Source of the DNA: Synergistota bacterium | GTDB lineage: Bacteria; Synergistota; JAGHAJ01 | DNA length: 13,093 nt | Direction: 5' to 3' | Assembly: GCA_021161545.1 (NCBI GenBank) | Contig: JAGHAJ010000066.1 | Span: 1 to 13,093, forward strand | In this document: in pieces, positions 1 through 6,975 of the stretch | Layout of the letters: every line of letters begins with the position of its first letter | Numbering within the stretch: position 1 is the first letter of the stretch | Notes under the pieces: model-generated | The model's database searches: none | Seen by the model: only the letters and a program-made list of their open reading frames with translations | Told to the model about the DNA's origin: nothing | Position numbers and translations under genes: made by a program

Positions 1-302
1 AGAAGGAGTTCATCATAGTCTGAAAGTGCAACCATGAGATTCACACCTATAACACCATTACTCATCTTCCTTGCTTTCCTTATTTCTTTTCTTAGAGCTC
101 TCTGGTTGGCCTCCCTATAATTAGTACTAATATCAGACTCCAGCATTCCTATACCTGCTGCACCTATTACTCCGATTCCTCCCTCATTCGCCACTGCTGA
201 GGACAAACGGGAAAGCGATATACCAACACTCATACCTCCCTGAATTATAGGAAGCCTTACCTCTAAATCACCTATCTTCAAATGCGGCATCATTTTACTC
301 AA
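1..302 (-). CDS. Nitronate monooxygenase-like flavoprotein, N-terminal part (runs off left edge)
   Basis: Only the first ~100 residues are in the window. The translation has the N-terminal pattern of the nitronate monooxygenase / 2-nitropropane dioxygenase family: LPIIQGGMSVGIS, then LSSAVANEGGIGVIGAAGIGM, and later GVIGVNLMVA. In this FMN-dependent TIM-barrel family these strands and loops line the flavin phosphate site; members oxidise nitronates, and FabK enoyl-ACP reductase is a relative. Substrate cannot be told from this fragment. The start is uncertain. TTG at 302 sits 8 nt after a GGAAG (315-311); ATG 293 or ATG 290 lie nearer the conserved region but far from it; GTG 311 is in frame but overlaps it. 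The gene follows ecfT by about 20 nt with no terminator between, so it is probably co-transcribed, although a role in ECF transport is not implied. Family call is firm; exact enzyme is not. Confidence 0.82.
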   Translation of the reverse strand, partial: MSKMMPHLKIGDLEVRLPIIQGGMSVGISLSRLSSAVANEGGIGVIGAAGIGMLESDISTNYREANQRALRKEIRKARKMSNGVIGVNLMVALSDYDELL

Positions 303-320
303 AAACTTCACTTCCTTCCA

Positions 321-1145
321 TCAATTTAAAAAGCCAATCGATAAAAACCTTGAGAGAACTATCACACTCGCCGTATAAGTTGTTATACTCACCACAAACA
401 TGATATCCTTAAAATTAAACCTAAGTTCGTTCAGTTTACTTCTCTTACTCACACTGCCATAGCACCTTGACTCCATAGCAATTGCAAGTTCATCCGCCCT
501 TCTAAAAGCACCAACAAACAATGGCACTAAAACTGGAATATAATTCTTCATTCGCCTTACAATGTTACCCGATTCAAAGTCCACTCCTCTTGCCATCTGA
601 GCCTTTATTATCTTGTCTGTTTCCTGCGCAAGTGTAGGTATAAATCTTATTGCAATACTCATCATCATGGCTATATCTTGTGCGTTCCTTCTCACATAAG
701 GAACAAGAGATAACAAATATTCTATACCAGAGGTAAGCTCCGTAGGCGAAGTCGTCAATGTAAGAAGGCTTGCAAAGGCAACAAGAAAAAATATCCTGAG
801 TATAATAAGTGTACCCATGCTTAAACCCTCTTCTGTCATCTTAAGAAAGTGCCACTGCCATATCACCCTACCAGGTGTGAGAAACAAGTTCAACACAAAT
901 GCAAACACAACCAAAAATACAACGGGCTTCAGCCCTTTCCACACAAATCTAACAGACAGCTTAGATAGGAAAATAAGCGTTAGAAGTAGTATCCCCCACG
1001 GGATAAAGAAATCCAACCGCACAGTCAGAAACACACCTACCATTAGTAAGAATAAGGCAACTATTTTACCACGTGGGTCAAGCCGATGAATAAAGGAATT
1101 TACAGGTACATACTGACCAAAAGATATGTTAGAAAATATACTCAT
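321..1145 (-). CDS. ecfT: ECF transporter transmembrane coupling subunit EcfT
   Basis: EcfT is the membrane scaffold of ECF-type vitamin importers. It links the two ATPases EcfA1 and EcfA2 to exchangeable substrate-binding S components in the cytoplasmic membrane. The 274-aa protein has the family length, hydrophobic segments near residues 28-60, 74-90, 108-130 and 246-270, and the cytoplasmic coupling-helix region. The first Arg motif is intact (ARG at 185-187, followed by VDF). The second, usually near-identical, reads SRC at 226-228 in AMESRCYG. The N-terminal HRLDPRGK (20-27) is typical of the family. The ATG (1145) directly abuts the ecfA2 stop (TAGATG), with a GAGGTG Shine-Dalgarno at 1160-1155. 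No S component gene is present here, as expected for a group II (shared) ECF module. Confidence 0.95.
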   Translation of the reverse strand: MSIFSNISFGQYVPVNSFIHRLDPRGKIVALFLLMVGVFLTVRLDFFIPWGILLLTLIFLSKLSVRFVWKGLKPVVFLVVFAFVLNLFLTPGRVIWQWHFLKMTEEGLSMGTLIILRIFFLVAFASLLTLTTSPTELTSGIEYLLSLVPYVRRNAQDIAMMMSIAIRFIPTLAQETDKIIKAQMARGVDFESGNIVRRMKNYIPVLVPLFVGAFRRADELAIAMESRCYGSVSKRSKLNELRFNFKDIMFVVSITTYTASVIVLSRFLSIGFLN

Positions 1146-1994
1146 CTATCTGATCACCTCTGCTATCTCAACAGCAAGCTCGTGCAGGTCAAACACTGGA
1201 AATGGTACCTCAACTTTACACCTCTTCTTTATTGCATCCGCTATCTTTAGCGTCATCGGAAAGTCTATACCAAAGCTAATTCCCCTATCATAAAATTCCA
1301 TAAAAACTTGATGTGGGGTCCCATGAGCAACTACTCTACCTCTACTAAGGACTACCATCTTATTAGCCTCGGCAACAACCTCACCTATATCATGAGTAAC
1401 TATTATAACAGTAGTTCCACTCTTCCTTATATTACGGAGTCTCACCAGTAACTCTCTCCTACTGACAGGATCCAACCCAGCAAGGGGTTCATCAAGAGCA
1501 AGGTAAGAGGGTTTCATAGCAAGAATAGAAGCTATAGCTATCTTCCTTCTTTCACCTCCACTGAGATCAAAAGGATAAGCATCCTTCAACCTATCATAAT
1601 CTATGCCAACCATTTCACACGACCACCTGACAATGGCACTTATTTCTTCAATCTCGACCCCCATATTCTTGGGACCAAATGCAATCTCATTGTAAATACT
1701 GTCCTCAAAGAATTGGTCTTCCGGATACTGAAAGACCATACCTACCTTCTTTCTAATCTTATGTCTACTCTCTTTCACACCAGTATCTATCCCATCTACA
1801 ATTACCCTTCCAGATGTAGGTAACAACAAAGCATTCAAGTGCTGCAGCAAGGTGGACTTTCCCGAACCTGTAGAACCTACTATTAGAAAAAAATCCCCTT
1901 CTTGAATACTAAGGCTAACACCGTCCAATGCCCGGGATTCAAAAGGGGTATCCTGCATATAAACATAACTAACAGATCTTACTTCTATGGGCAT
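1146..1994 (-). CDS. ecfA2: ECF transporter ATP-binding subunit EcfA2
   Basis: This is the second of two ABC ATPases that form the EcfA1-EcfA2 heterodimer powering vitamin uptake through EcfT. The 282-aa protein carries all nucleotide-binding motifs: Walker A GSTGSGKST (40-48), Q-loop Gln89 in VFQYPEDQFF, signature LSGGE (144-148), Walker B LALDEP with catalytic Glu169, D-loop GLDP, and switch His201 in VTHD. The PEDQFFE segment after the Q-loop is characteristic of cobalt/ECF ATPases. Assignment as A2 rather than A1 rests on order (second after rplQ) and on the less canonical C-terminus. Its ATG at 1994 lies inside the end of ecfA1 (10-nt overlap), so translation is probably coupled. It matches its neighbour closely in SGRVIVDGIDT and RKKVGMVFQ, which indicates an old duplication. 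Confidence 0.95.
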   Translation of the reverse strand: MPIEVRSVSYVYMQDTPFESRALDGVSLSIQEGDFFLIVGSTGSGKSTLLQHLNALLLPTSGRVIVDGIDTGVKESRHKIRKKVGMVFQYPEDQFFEDSIYNEIAFGPKNMGVEIEEISAIVRWSCEMVGIDYDRLKDAYPFDLSGGERRKIAIASILAMKPSYLALDEPLAGLDPVSRRELLVRLRNIRKSGTTVIIVTHDIGEVVAEANKMVVLSRGRVVAHGTPHQVFMEFYDRGISFGIDFPMTLKIADAIKKRCKVEVPFPVFDLHELAVEIAEVIR

Positions 1995-2800
1995 AACTCC
2001 ACCATCAGGTCTTCTATAGTAAGAGGCATCCTCTTAAAACTATAACCCATTTTTCCCAGCATCTGTGCAAGTCTCGGCACAGCTGGAAGTTCAAGTCCCA
2101 CTTGCTCTATCTCATCCACCATCGAAAACACTTCATAAGGAGAACCATCCATTACGACTCTCCCTTCATTCATTACAGCAACTCTATCAGAAAACACAAT
2201 CTCCTCCATTATATGTGTTATATAAACTATTGTAATACCTAAATCCTCTCGCAAACGACGAATAACAGAAGCTATATCTTTCCTACCTGCAGGGTCAAGC
2301 ATAGTCGTAGGCTCATCAAATACGATACATTCCGGTTCCATTGCCAGAACGCTTGCTATCGCAAGCCTCTGCTTCTCCCCACCTGAAAGAGCGTAAGTAG
2401 GCCTCTTCTCCATTCCACCAAGGCCCACAACCTTCAACGATTCCTTTACCCTCTTTTTTATCTCACATGAAGGATAACCCAGATTTTCCAACCCAAAAGC
2501 AACTTCTTCCTCAACAACAGAGGAAACTATCTGATTCTCCGGGTTCTGAAACACCATTCCTACCTTTTTCCTTATATCCCACAGACGCGATCTATCATTT
2601 GTGTCGATACCATCTACCACTACCCTTCCCTCCGAAGGTAGAAGGATAGCATTAAAATGCTTCGCAAGGGTAGATTTCCCTGAACCATTAACCCCTATAA
2701 TAGAAAAAAACTCACCTTTTCTTATATGCAGATTAATATCATCCAGAACCTTCCTGCCCTCTCCATAATAACTAAAAGAGAGGTCCATAACCCGGATCAT
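1985..2800 (-). CDS. ecfA1: ECF transporter ATP-binding subunit EcfA1
   Basis: This is the first of the paired ECF ATPases, acting in the cytoplasm on the inner face of EcfT. The 271-aa protein shows Walker A GVNGSGKST (36-44), Q-loop Gln85 in MVFQNPENQ, signature LSGGE (138-142), Walker B CIVFDEP with Glu163, a MLDP D-loop, and His196 in the YITHIMEE switch. THxMEE in place of THD is common in EcfA1 proteins. The N-terminus MIRVMDLSFSYY fits homologues, so I accept ATG 2800, one base after the rplQ stop. No good Shine-Dalgarno precedes it apart from a weak TAGG, so re-initiation after rplQ is likely. In Firmicutes ecfA1-ecfA2-ecfT commonly follows rplQ, as here. Confidence 0.95.
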   Translation of the reverse strand: MIRVMDLSFSYYGEGRKVLDDINLHIRKGEFFSIIGVNGSGKSTLAKHFNAILLPSEGRVVVDGIDTNDRSRLWDIRKKVGMVFQNPENQIVSSVVEEEVAFGLENLGYPSCEIKKRVKESLKVVGLGGMEKRPTYALSGGEKQRLAIASVLAMEPECIVFDEPTTMLDPAGRKDIASVIRRLREDLGITIVYITHIMEEIVFSDRVAVMNEGRVVMDGSPYEVFSMVDEIEQVGLELPAVPRLAQMLGKMGYSFKRMPLTIEDLMVELCP

Positions 2801-2801
2801 C

Positions 2802-3140
2802 CTACACCAGTTCTATTAATGATGTTGGAGCACCATCACCTTTTCTAAAACCTACTTTAACTATCCTGGTATACCCCCCATGCGCATTATCCCTATATTT
2901 AGGAACTATCTCATCAAAAAGCTTCTTTACTGCCTGTTTTGAAGGTATAATCTCCACAACCCATCTACGAGTTGCAAGGTCACTATTTTTGGTAGCTCTA
3001 TCTATTATCTTATCCACCATCCTCTTAAGCTCTTTTGCCCTCGTATCAGTAGTAACAACTCTTTCATTCAATATTAGAGAAATCGCCATATTCCTCAACA
3101 TAAGTCTTCTATGGTCTTTGTTTCTGCGAAGCTTCCTCAT
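2802..3140 (-). CDS. rplQ: 50S ribosomal protein bL17
   Basis: bL17 binds 23S rRNA near the exit side of the large subunit. The protein is 112 aa and starts MRKLRRNKDHRR, the expected N-terminus. It continues with LRNMAISLI, VVTTDTRAKELK, the KKLFDEIVPKY segment and the typical C-terminal end GDGAPTSLIELV. An in-frame GTG at 3149 would add three residues, but it overlaps the Shine-Dalgarno AAGGGG (3154-3149). ATG 3140 has an 8-nt spacer and gives the family N-terminus, so I chose it. It follows rpoA by 15 nt and is the last ribosomal gene of the array. Confidence 0.97.
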   Translation of the reverse strand: MRKLRRNKDHRRLMLRNMAISLILNERVVTTDTRAKELKRMVDKIIDRATKNSDLATRRWVVEIIPSKQAVKKLFDEIVPKYRDNAHGGYTRIVKVGFRKGDGAPTSLIELV

Positions 3141-3148
3141 AACAAACA

Positions 3149-3154
3149 CCCCTT
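3149..3154 (-). promoter_or_regulatory. Shine-Dalgarno of rplQ (decides start)
   Basis: AAGGGG lies 8 nt before ATG 3140. The alternative GTG start at 3149 would overlap it, so the site argues for the 112-aa bL17. Confidence 0.7.
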
Positions 3155-3155
3155 C

Positions 3156-4106
3156 TTAAGCATTCTCTCCAAGTTTAAAACCAAGTTTTTCTACTTTCTT
3201 TTCAACCTCAGACAAAGATTTCTTACCAAAGTTTCTTATCTTAAGCAGCTCTTCTTTCTTCTTTTTCAGCAAATCCTTAACAGTCTCTATACCTGCTCTC
3301 AACAGACAGTTTTCTGCCCTTACAGATAGATCAAGTTCCCTTATCGACATATTCAGCCTCTCAAGCTTTATACTTTCTTCATCAGTACTGTACCTTATCT
3401 CAGGTTTCTTGACATTCTCTCTGTCAAACTGCTTATTTATGAAGAGGCCAAAATGCTCTATAAGAACGTTTGCTGCCTCACTTATGGCATCATCTGGTTT
3501 TATAGAACCATTTGTCCACACCTCAAGTGTTAACTTGTCATAATTCGTAACCCTTCCAACCCTTGTATCACTGACTTTATAACTAACCTTTCTTATCGGT
3601 GAAAATGCTGCATCTATAAGTATAACATCCACGGGGTAGTCAGCAGGCCTCTCCCTATCCCACGGAAGGTAACCATATCCCGTCTTCACATATATCTCCA
3701 TATTGAGTTCTCCATCTTCTTCAAGAGTAGCAATATGCAGATCCGGATTCTTGATTTCAACCACAGCATTAGGTTCTATATCAGCCGCTGTAATCTCCTT
3801 AGGCCCCTTCGCCTGAAGCTTTAATACAACCAGATCATCTGTAAATACAGAGACATAAAGCTGCTTTATATTCAAAATTATATTTATCACGTCTTCAACC
3901 ACACCATCTATAACAGAAAACTCGTGCAAAACACCATCTATCCTTAATCCAACAACAGCAGCACCCTTAATAGAAGAAAGCAAAACTCTCCTCAAAGAAT
4001 TCCCAAGAGTAACACCAAAACCAACCTCTAACGGTTCAACGCTTACCCTGCCATAAGTATCGGTAAGCTCCTCAAACACTACGGTAGGATTAATACTACC
4101 AGCCAT
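3156..4106 (-). CDS. rpoA: DNA-directed RNA polymerase subunit alpha
   Basis: Alpha dimerises to nucleate RNA polymerase assembly, and its C-terminal domain contacts UP elements and activators. The 316-aa protein has the dimerisation region with TLGNSLRRVLLSS at 33-45, the insert domain with NPDLHIATL (120-128), FSPIRKVSYKV and the DTRVGRVTNYDKLTLEVWT segment, an acidic linker near 228-250, and a complete alpha-CTD (about 255-312). In the CTD, Arg263 and Asn266 match E. coli Arg265 and Asn268, which contact DNA, and the helix-hairpin-helix motif RNFGKKSL is at 291-298. Length is normal. GGAGG (4118-4114) lies 7 nt before the ATG, within 20 nt of the rpsD stop. The rpsM-rpsK-rpsD-rpoA-rplQ order is the classical alpha operon. 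Confidence 0.98.
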   Translation of the reverse strand: MAGSINPTVVFEELTDTYGRVSVEPLEVGFGVTLGNSLRRVLLSSIKGAAVVGLRIDGVLHEFSVIDGVVEDVINIILNIKQLYVSVFTDDLVVLKLQAKGPKEITAADIEPNAVVEIKNPDLHIATLEEDGELNMEIYVKTGYGYLPWDRERPADYPVDVILIDAAFSPIRKVSYKVSDTRVGRVTNYDKLTLEVWTNGSIKPDDAISEAANVLIEHFGLFINKQFDRENVKKPEIRYSTDEESIKLERLNMSIRELDLSVRAENCLLRAGIETVKDLLKKKKEELLKIRNFGKKSLSEVEKKVEKLGFKLGENA

Positions 4107-4122
4107 TATTAATCCTCCTCGA

Positions 4123-4746
4123 TCACCTGGAATAGAATTCCACTATCAAACTCTCATCAACAGGAACATCTATCTGGTCTCTGGTAGGCAAACCTAACAC
4201 TTTTGCCCTAAAGCTTGGAAAATCCAAATCCAACCATCCAGGAATATTTGGAACACTACCTTCTTTAATCTCTCTAAACGGACTCTTGGATTTACTACCT
4301 TCCTTAACTTCTATTATATCCCCTGCCTTAACAAGAAACGAAGGAATATTAACCTTCCTACCATTCACAGTAACATGGCCATGTGAAACTATCTGCCTTG
4401 CGTGTCTCCTCGAATATGCCCACCCCAACCTATAAACAACATTATCCAACCTTCTCTCCAGTATCTGAAGGAAAGTTTCTCCTGTAACACCCTTTTCTCT
4501 GGAAGCCATATCAAAGAATCTCCTAAACTGTTTCTCCATGACTCCATATATTCTACGAACCTTTTGCTTTTCCCTGAGATGTAGCCCATAATCGCTAAGT
4601 TTTCTTCTTGCCTGCCCATGCTGACCCGGTGCATAAGAACGCCTCTCAAACGGGCACTTATCCGTATAACACTTATCATGCTTCAAGTACAACTTTTCAC
4701 CCTGAGCACGACACAATCTACATACAGGTCCTGCGTATCTACCCAT
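4123..4746 (-). CDS. rpsD: 30S ribosomal protein uS4 (zinc-binding form)
   Basis: uS4 is a primary 16S rRNA binder that nucleates assembly of the 5' domain; in several bacteria it also represses its own mRNA. The 207-aa protein has four N-terminal cysteines (Cys9, Cys12, Cys26, Cys31) spaced as in the zinc-binding form, the SYAPGQHG loop, and the S4 RNA-binding domain with [29 protein letters not shown] and a [13 protein letters not shown] end. The C-terminus IVEFYSR is typical. Start ATG 4746 is preceded by AAGGAGGA (4760-4753), which lies over the rpsK stop codon. I did not identify a pseudoknot-type S4 target in the short leader; none should be assumed. Confidence 0.97.
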   Translation of the reverse strand: MGRYAGPVCRLCRAQGEKLYLKHDKCYTDKCPFERRSYAPGQHGQARRKLSDYGLHLREKQKVRRIYGVMEKQFRRFFDMASREKGVTGETFLQILERRLDNVVYRLGWAYSRRHARQIVSHGHVTVNGRKVNIPSFLVKAGDIIEVKEGSKSKSPFREIKEGSVPNIPGWLDLDFPSFRAKVLGLPTRDQIDVPVDESLIVEFYSR

Positions 4747-4758
4747 TTCAAATCCTCC

Positions 4759-5154
4759 TTAAACCCTTCTTCTCTTAGGTGGTCTGCACCCATTATGAGG
4801 AATGGGTGTTACATCTTTTATCATGTTTACATGCAAACCCGCAGACTGTAAAGCCCTTATCGCTGCCTCTCTACCAGCCCCCGGTCCCTTAACATATACA
4901 TCTATACTTCTCATACCATTTTCCACAGCCTTATTAGCAGCCTGCGTGGCAGCCAGTTGCGCCGCAAATGGCGTGGATTTTCTTGAACCTTTATAGCCTA
5001 CTGTACCAGAGGAGGACCAGCAAACTACATTCCCCTCTTTATCAGTTATAGTTATAATAGTGTTGTTAAAAGTGGATTGAATATGAGCCACCCCATAAGC
5101 AACATTCTTTTTTTCTCTTCTCTTTTTCCTCCCAGCTGCTTTTTTCTTTGCCAT
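4759..5154 (-). CDS. rpsK: 30S ribosomal protein uS11
   Basis: uS11 sits on the 30S platform near the mRNA exit, beside 16S helix 45 and uS7. The 131-aa protein has a basic N-terminal tail ([14 protein letters not shown]), [15 protein letters not shown], the [14 protein letters not shown] segment, [13 protein letters not shown], and the nearly invariant C-terminal end with [16 protein letters not shown]. The Asn-Gly at 121-122 matches the site that forms isoaspartate in E. coli S11; that the same happens here is inference. The Shine-Dalgarno AAGGAGGT (5168-5161) lies 6 nt before ATG 5154, just downstream of the rpsM stop. Confidence 0.97.
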   Translation of the reverse strand: MAKKKAAGRKKRREKKNVAYGVAHIQSTFNNTIITITDKEGNVVCWSSSGTVGYKGSRKSTPFAAQLAATQAANKAVENGMRSIDVYVKGPGAGREAAIRALQSAGLHVNMIKDVTPIPHNGCRPPKRRRV

Positions 5155-5172
5155 AAGTCAACCTCCTTTTCG

Positions 5173-5544
5173 CTATTTCTTTCGCCTTGCACCTACAGTC
5201 CTTCTTGGACCCTTCCTCGTACGGGCATTCGTCCTTGTCCTTTGCCCCCTGACAGGAAGCCCCATTTTGTGCCTCAACCCTCTGTATGTTCCCATATCTA
5301 TGAGACGCTTTATACTCATAGCAACCTCTCTTCTGAGGTCACCTTCTACCTTATAGTTAGCTTCTATATATTCCCTTAACCTCGCAACCTCTTCTTCTGT
5401 CAGGTCCTTTACTCTCTTATCCGGGTCTACTCCCGTACCCGCTATAATATCTTTTGCACGAGAGAGCCCAATACCATAAATATATGTGAGTGCAATCTCT
5501 ATACGCTTATTTCTTGGTAAATCAACACCTGCAATACGAGCCAT
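5173..5544 (-). CDS. rpsM: 30S ribosomal protein uS13
   Basis: uS13 is in the 30S head; it contacts the P-site tRNA through its basic tail and forms an inter-subunit bridge. From ATG 5544 the protein is 123 aa, begins [14 protein letters not shown] and ends in the extended basic tail [17 protein letters not shown]. The helix-two-turn-helix segment [14 protein letters not shown] and [17 protein letters not shown] are as expected. A TTG at 5547 immediately before the ATG is also in frame and is well spaced from AAGGAGG (5561-5555), but homologues start with MARIAG, so I prefer the ATG (10-nt spacer). It follows rpmJ by 24 nt. Confidence 0.97.
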   Translation of the reverse strand: MARIAGVDLPRNKRIEIALTYIYGIGLSRAKDIIAGTGVDPDKRVKDLTEEEVARLREYIEANYKVEGDLRREVAMSIKRLIDMGTYRGLRHKMGLPVRGQRTRTNARTRKGPRRTVGARRKK

Positions 5545-5568
5545 CAAGCAAATACCTCCTTCACTATA

Positions 5569-5682
5569 TTATCCCTGTCTCTGCTTATGACGAGGGTTCT
5601 TGCATATAACCATAACAACACCTTTTCTCCTTATTACTCTACACTTCTCACATATGGGCTTAACAGAGCTCCTAACCTTCAA
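5569..5682 (-). CDS. rpmJ: 50S ribosomal protein bL36
   Basis: This 37-aa gene encodes the smallest ribosomal protein, a zinc ribbon that stabilises 23S rRNA near the L7/L12 stalk base. The translation begins [14 protein letters not shown] and ends [10 protein letters not shown], with zinc ligands Cys11, Cys14, Cys27 and His32, all in the places expected of the zinc-containing form. The start codon is TTG at 5682, with AAGGAGT (5697-5691) 8 nt before it; no ATG or GTG is available at the conserved N-terminus. It lies between infA and rpsM, its usual place. Confidence 0.95.
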   Translation of the reverse strand: MKVRSSVKPICEKCRVIRRKGVVMVICKNPRHKQRQG

Positions 5683-5690
5683 CGCCAATC

Positions 5691-5697
5691 ACTCCTT
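5691..5697 (-). promoter_or_regulatory. Shine-Dalgarno of rpmJ (supports TTG start)
   Basis: AAGGAGT lies 8 nt before TTG 5682. Its strength and spacing are the main nucleotide support for a TTG-initiated 37-aa bL36. Confidence 0.75.
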
Positions 5698-5703
5698 CAT
5701 AAT

Positions 5704-5919
5704 TTAGTATCTATATACAATTCTTCCTTTAGATGGGTCATAAACCGAAATCTCTACCTTTACTTTATCCCCTGGTAAAATCTTTATAAAGTTCATCCGC
5801 ATCTTGCCACATATATGTGCTAAAATCTTGTAACCATTATCCAGCTTTACCCTAAACATAGCATTAGGCAGCGTCTCCACCACAGTCCCAACAACTTCAA
5901 TAAAGCCCGGTTTGGACAT
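5704..5919 (-). CDS. infA: Translation initiation factor IF-1
   Basis: IF-1 binds the A site of the 30S subunit and helps IF-2 and IF-3 during initiation. The 71-aa protein is a single OB-fold with the family landmarks: [19 protein letters not shown] (11-29), [19 protein letters not shown] (33-51), [10 protein letters not shown] and the end GRIVYRY. Length is standard. AAAGGAGGGG (5940-5931) precedes ATG 5919 and overlaps the stop of the KOW-domain gene. Besides transcription from upstream, infA lies about 85 nt downstream of the predicted start point of the sigma-A-like promoter inside the KOW gene. Confidence 0.97.
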   Translation of the reverse strand: MSKPGFIEVVGTVVETLPNAMFRVKLDNGYKILAHICGKMRMNFIKILPGDKVKVEISVYDPSKGRIVYRY

Positions 5920-5927
5920 ATAACAAA

Positions 5928-6200
5928 CTACCCCTCCTTTTCATACAACTTCTTGATAAAATTGTGTATCTCCTCATCCCTAACTAAACCTCCCCTTTGC
6001 AATCTATTCTTTATATCAAGATTTACCACATTTGTCAACTGTATATGCAAAATATTTTTCCTCTTAGGCCTTCTCAACTTTCTACTGAAACCGTCCACCA
6101 ACAAAAGCATCCTACCTTCCACACCAACAACCATATAAAGTCTGCCTTTGTCCCTACCAGCTATTGACTTAACTACCTGTCCTATTGATACATCTCTCAA
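5928..6200 (-). CDS. KOW-domain RNA-binding protein (L14e/L6e/L27e-like)
   Basis: This 90-aa protein starts with a KOW motif: [17 protein letters not shown] (4-20), then [16 protein letters not shown], a basic patch [11 protein letters not shown] (39-49), and a C-terminal alpha-helical, charged segment ending [11 protein letters not shown] motifs bind rRNA and occur in L24, L14e, L27e and NusG; small proteins of this type are commonly found between map and infA in Clostridia. The precise role is unknown; a ribosome-associated function is inferred from the fold and location. The only start upstream of the KOW motif is TTG 6200, since an in-frame TGA (the map stop itself) lies 6 nt before it. 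There is no strong Shine-Dalgarno, so expression probably relies on re-initiation after map. Confidence 0.85.
   Translation of the reverse strand: MRDVSIGQVVKSIAGRDKGRLYMVVGVEGRMLLLVDGFSRKLRRPKRKNILHIQLTNVVNLDIKNRLQRGGLVRDEEIHNFIKKLYEKEG
6010..6038 (-). promoter_or_regulatory. Candidate sigma-A promoter inside the KOW gene, upstream of infA
   Basis: On the minus strand a perfect -35 box TTGACA (6038-6033) is followed after exactly 17 bp by TATAAA (6015-6010), 5 of 6 matches to the -10 consensus. It is preceded by TGA, an extended -10 (TGn). The expected start point is near 6003, giving a leader of about 85 nt before infA. It lies within coding DNA, so chance is possible. No comparable pair turned up when I checked the other TTGAC-like and TATAAT-like words on the minus strand. 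Confidence 0.5.
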
Positions 6201-6206
6201 CTTGTA

Positions 6207-6962
6207 TCACGGCCTACTCAATATTTCCGTCCTGTCTTCCATTATAGCTATAGTATGCTCAAAGTGCGCAGATAGACTGTGATCTGCTGTAACTACAGTC
6301 CATCCATCATTCCTGGTCTTAACCTCAAAGCCACCAGCGTTAACCATTGGCTCTATAGCTATTGTCATACCTGGCCTCAAAAGAGCCCCTTTACCCCTTT
6401 CCCCATAGTTAGGCACCTGTGGTGGTTCATGAAGTTTCCTCCCTATACCATGCCCCGTATAGTCACGGACAACGGAAAATCCATGCTTTTCAACCCACTG
6501 CTGAACAGCATATCCTATATCTCCCACTCTATTGCCAACAACCGCAGCTTCTATACCCTTATACAAAGACTCCTCTGTTACCTGCAACAACTTCCTTGCC
6601 TCAGGAGAAACCCCTCCCACAGGAACAGTTATAGCTGCATCACCATAAAAACCCTTCAATATTACACCTGCATCTATACTAACGATATCTCCCTCTTTAA
6701 TCACCCTTTTAGGTGAAGGTATACCATGCACTACCTCATCATTTATAGAAATACATACTGTTGCCGGATATCCCATATAGCCCTTAAATCCCGGCACTGC
6801 ACCATGTTTATGTATAAACCTTTCCGCCTGATGATCCAGATAGGCAGTTGTCACTCCAGGCCTGACAATACCTGCAAGATACCGCAACAAGAGTGCAACA
6901 ATCCTATTACTCTCTCTTAAGTACTTTATCTCTTGATTGGTTTTTATAACTATTGCTGTCAT
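6207..6962 (-). CDS. map: Methionine aminopeptidase, type I
   Basis: This enzyme removes the initiator methionine from nascent proteins after deformylation. The 251-aa protein has the full pita-bread active site at the same residue numbers as the E. coli enzyme: metal ligands Asp97 (SIDAG), Asp108 (GDAA), His171 (TGHGIG), Glu204 (AIEP) and Glu235 (FEHT), plus His79 (VVHGIP). There is no N-terminal zinc-finger extension, so it is a short type Ia form. GAGG at 6977-6974 lies over the adk stop codon and 10-11 nt before ATG 6962. Location between adk and the KOW-domain gene is typical of Firmicutes. Confidence 0.97.
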   Translation of the reverse strand: MTAIVIKTNQEIKYLRESNRIVALLLRYLAGIVRPGVTTAYLDHQAERFIHKHGAVPGFKGYMGYPATVCISINDEVVHGIPSPKRVIKEGDIVSIDAGVILKGFYGDAAITVPVGGVSPEARKLLQVTEESLYKGIEAAVVGNRVGDIGYAVQQWVEKHGFSVVRDYTGHGIGRKLHEPPQVPNYGERGKGALLRPGMTIAIEPMVNAGGFEVKTRNDGWTVVTADHSLSAHFEHTIAIMEDRTEILSRP

Positions 6963-6975
6963 ACTCTAAGTAACC

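Noticed and set aside
303-340. Possible terminator between ecfT and the flavoprotein gene
   Set aside because: The gap is about 20 nt and has no inverted repeat followed by a T run on the coding strand.
1146-2800. Similarity between ecfA1 and ecfA2 as a possible recent repeat
   Set aside because: Similarity is confined to ABC ATPase motifs and diverges elsewhere; it is the normal ancient paralogy of the EcfA pair.
3399-3427. Possible promoter in rpoA with a perfect TTGACA (3427-3422)
   Set aside because: At 16-18 bp spacing there is nothing like TATAAT (CCTGAG at 17), so only one box is present.
3877-3905. Perfect TATAAT (3882-3877) in rpoA
   Set aside because: No -35-like hexamer at 16-18 bp upstream.
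4389-4679. 96-codon minus-strand open frame within rpsD in another frame
   Set aside because: Entirely inside uS4, which is unmistakable; no Shine-Dalgarno or family resemblance.
5545-5703. Possible S4-type regulatory pseudoknot or other leader RNA before rpsM
   Set aside because: The space is filled by rpmJ and short gaps; I could see no convincing paired structure by eye. Folding and covariation analysis would be needed to revive it.
6279-6716. 145-codon open frame on the plus strand within map
   Set aside because: Antisense shadow of a gene with every catalytic residue in place; no recognisable domain.
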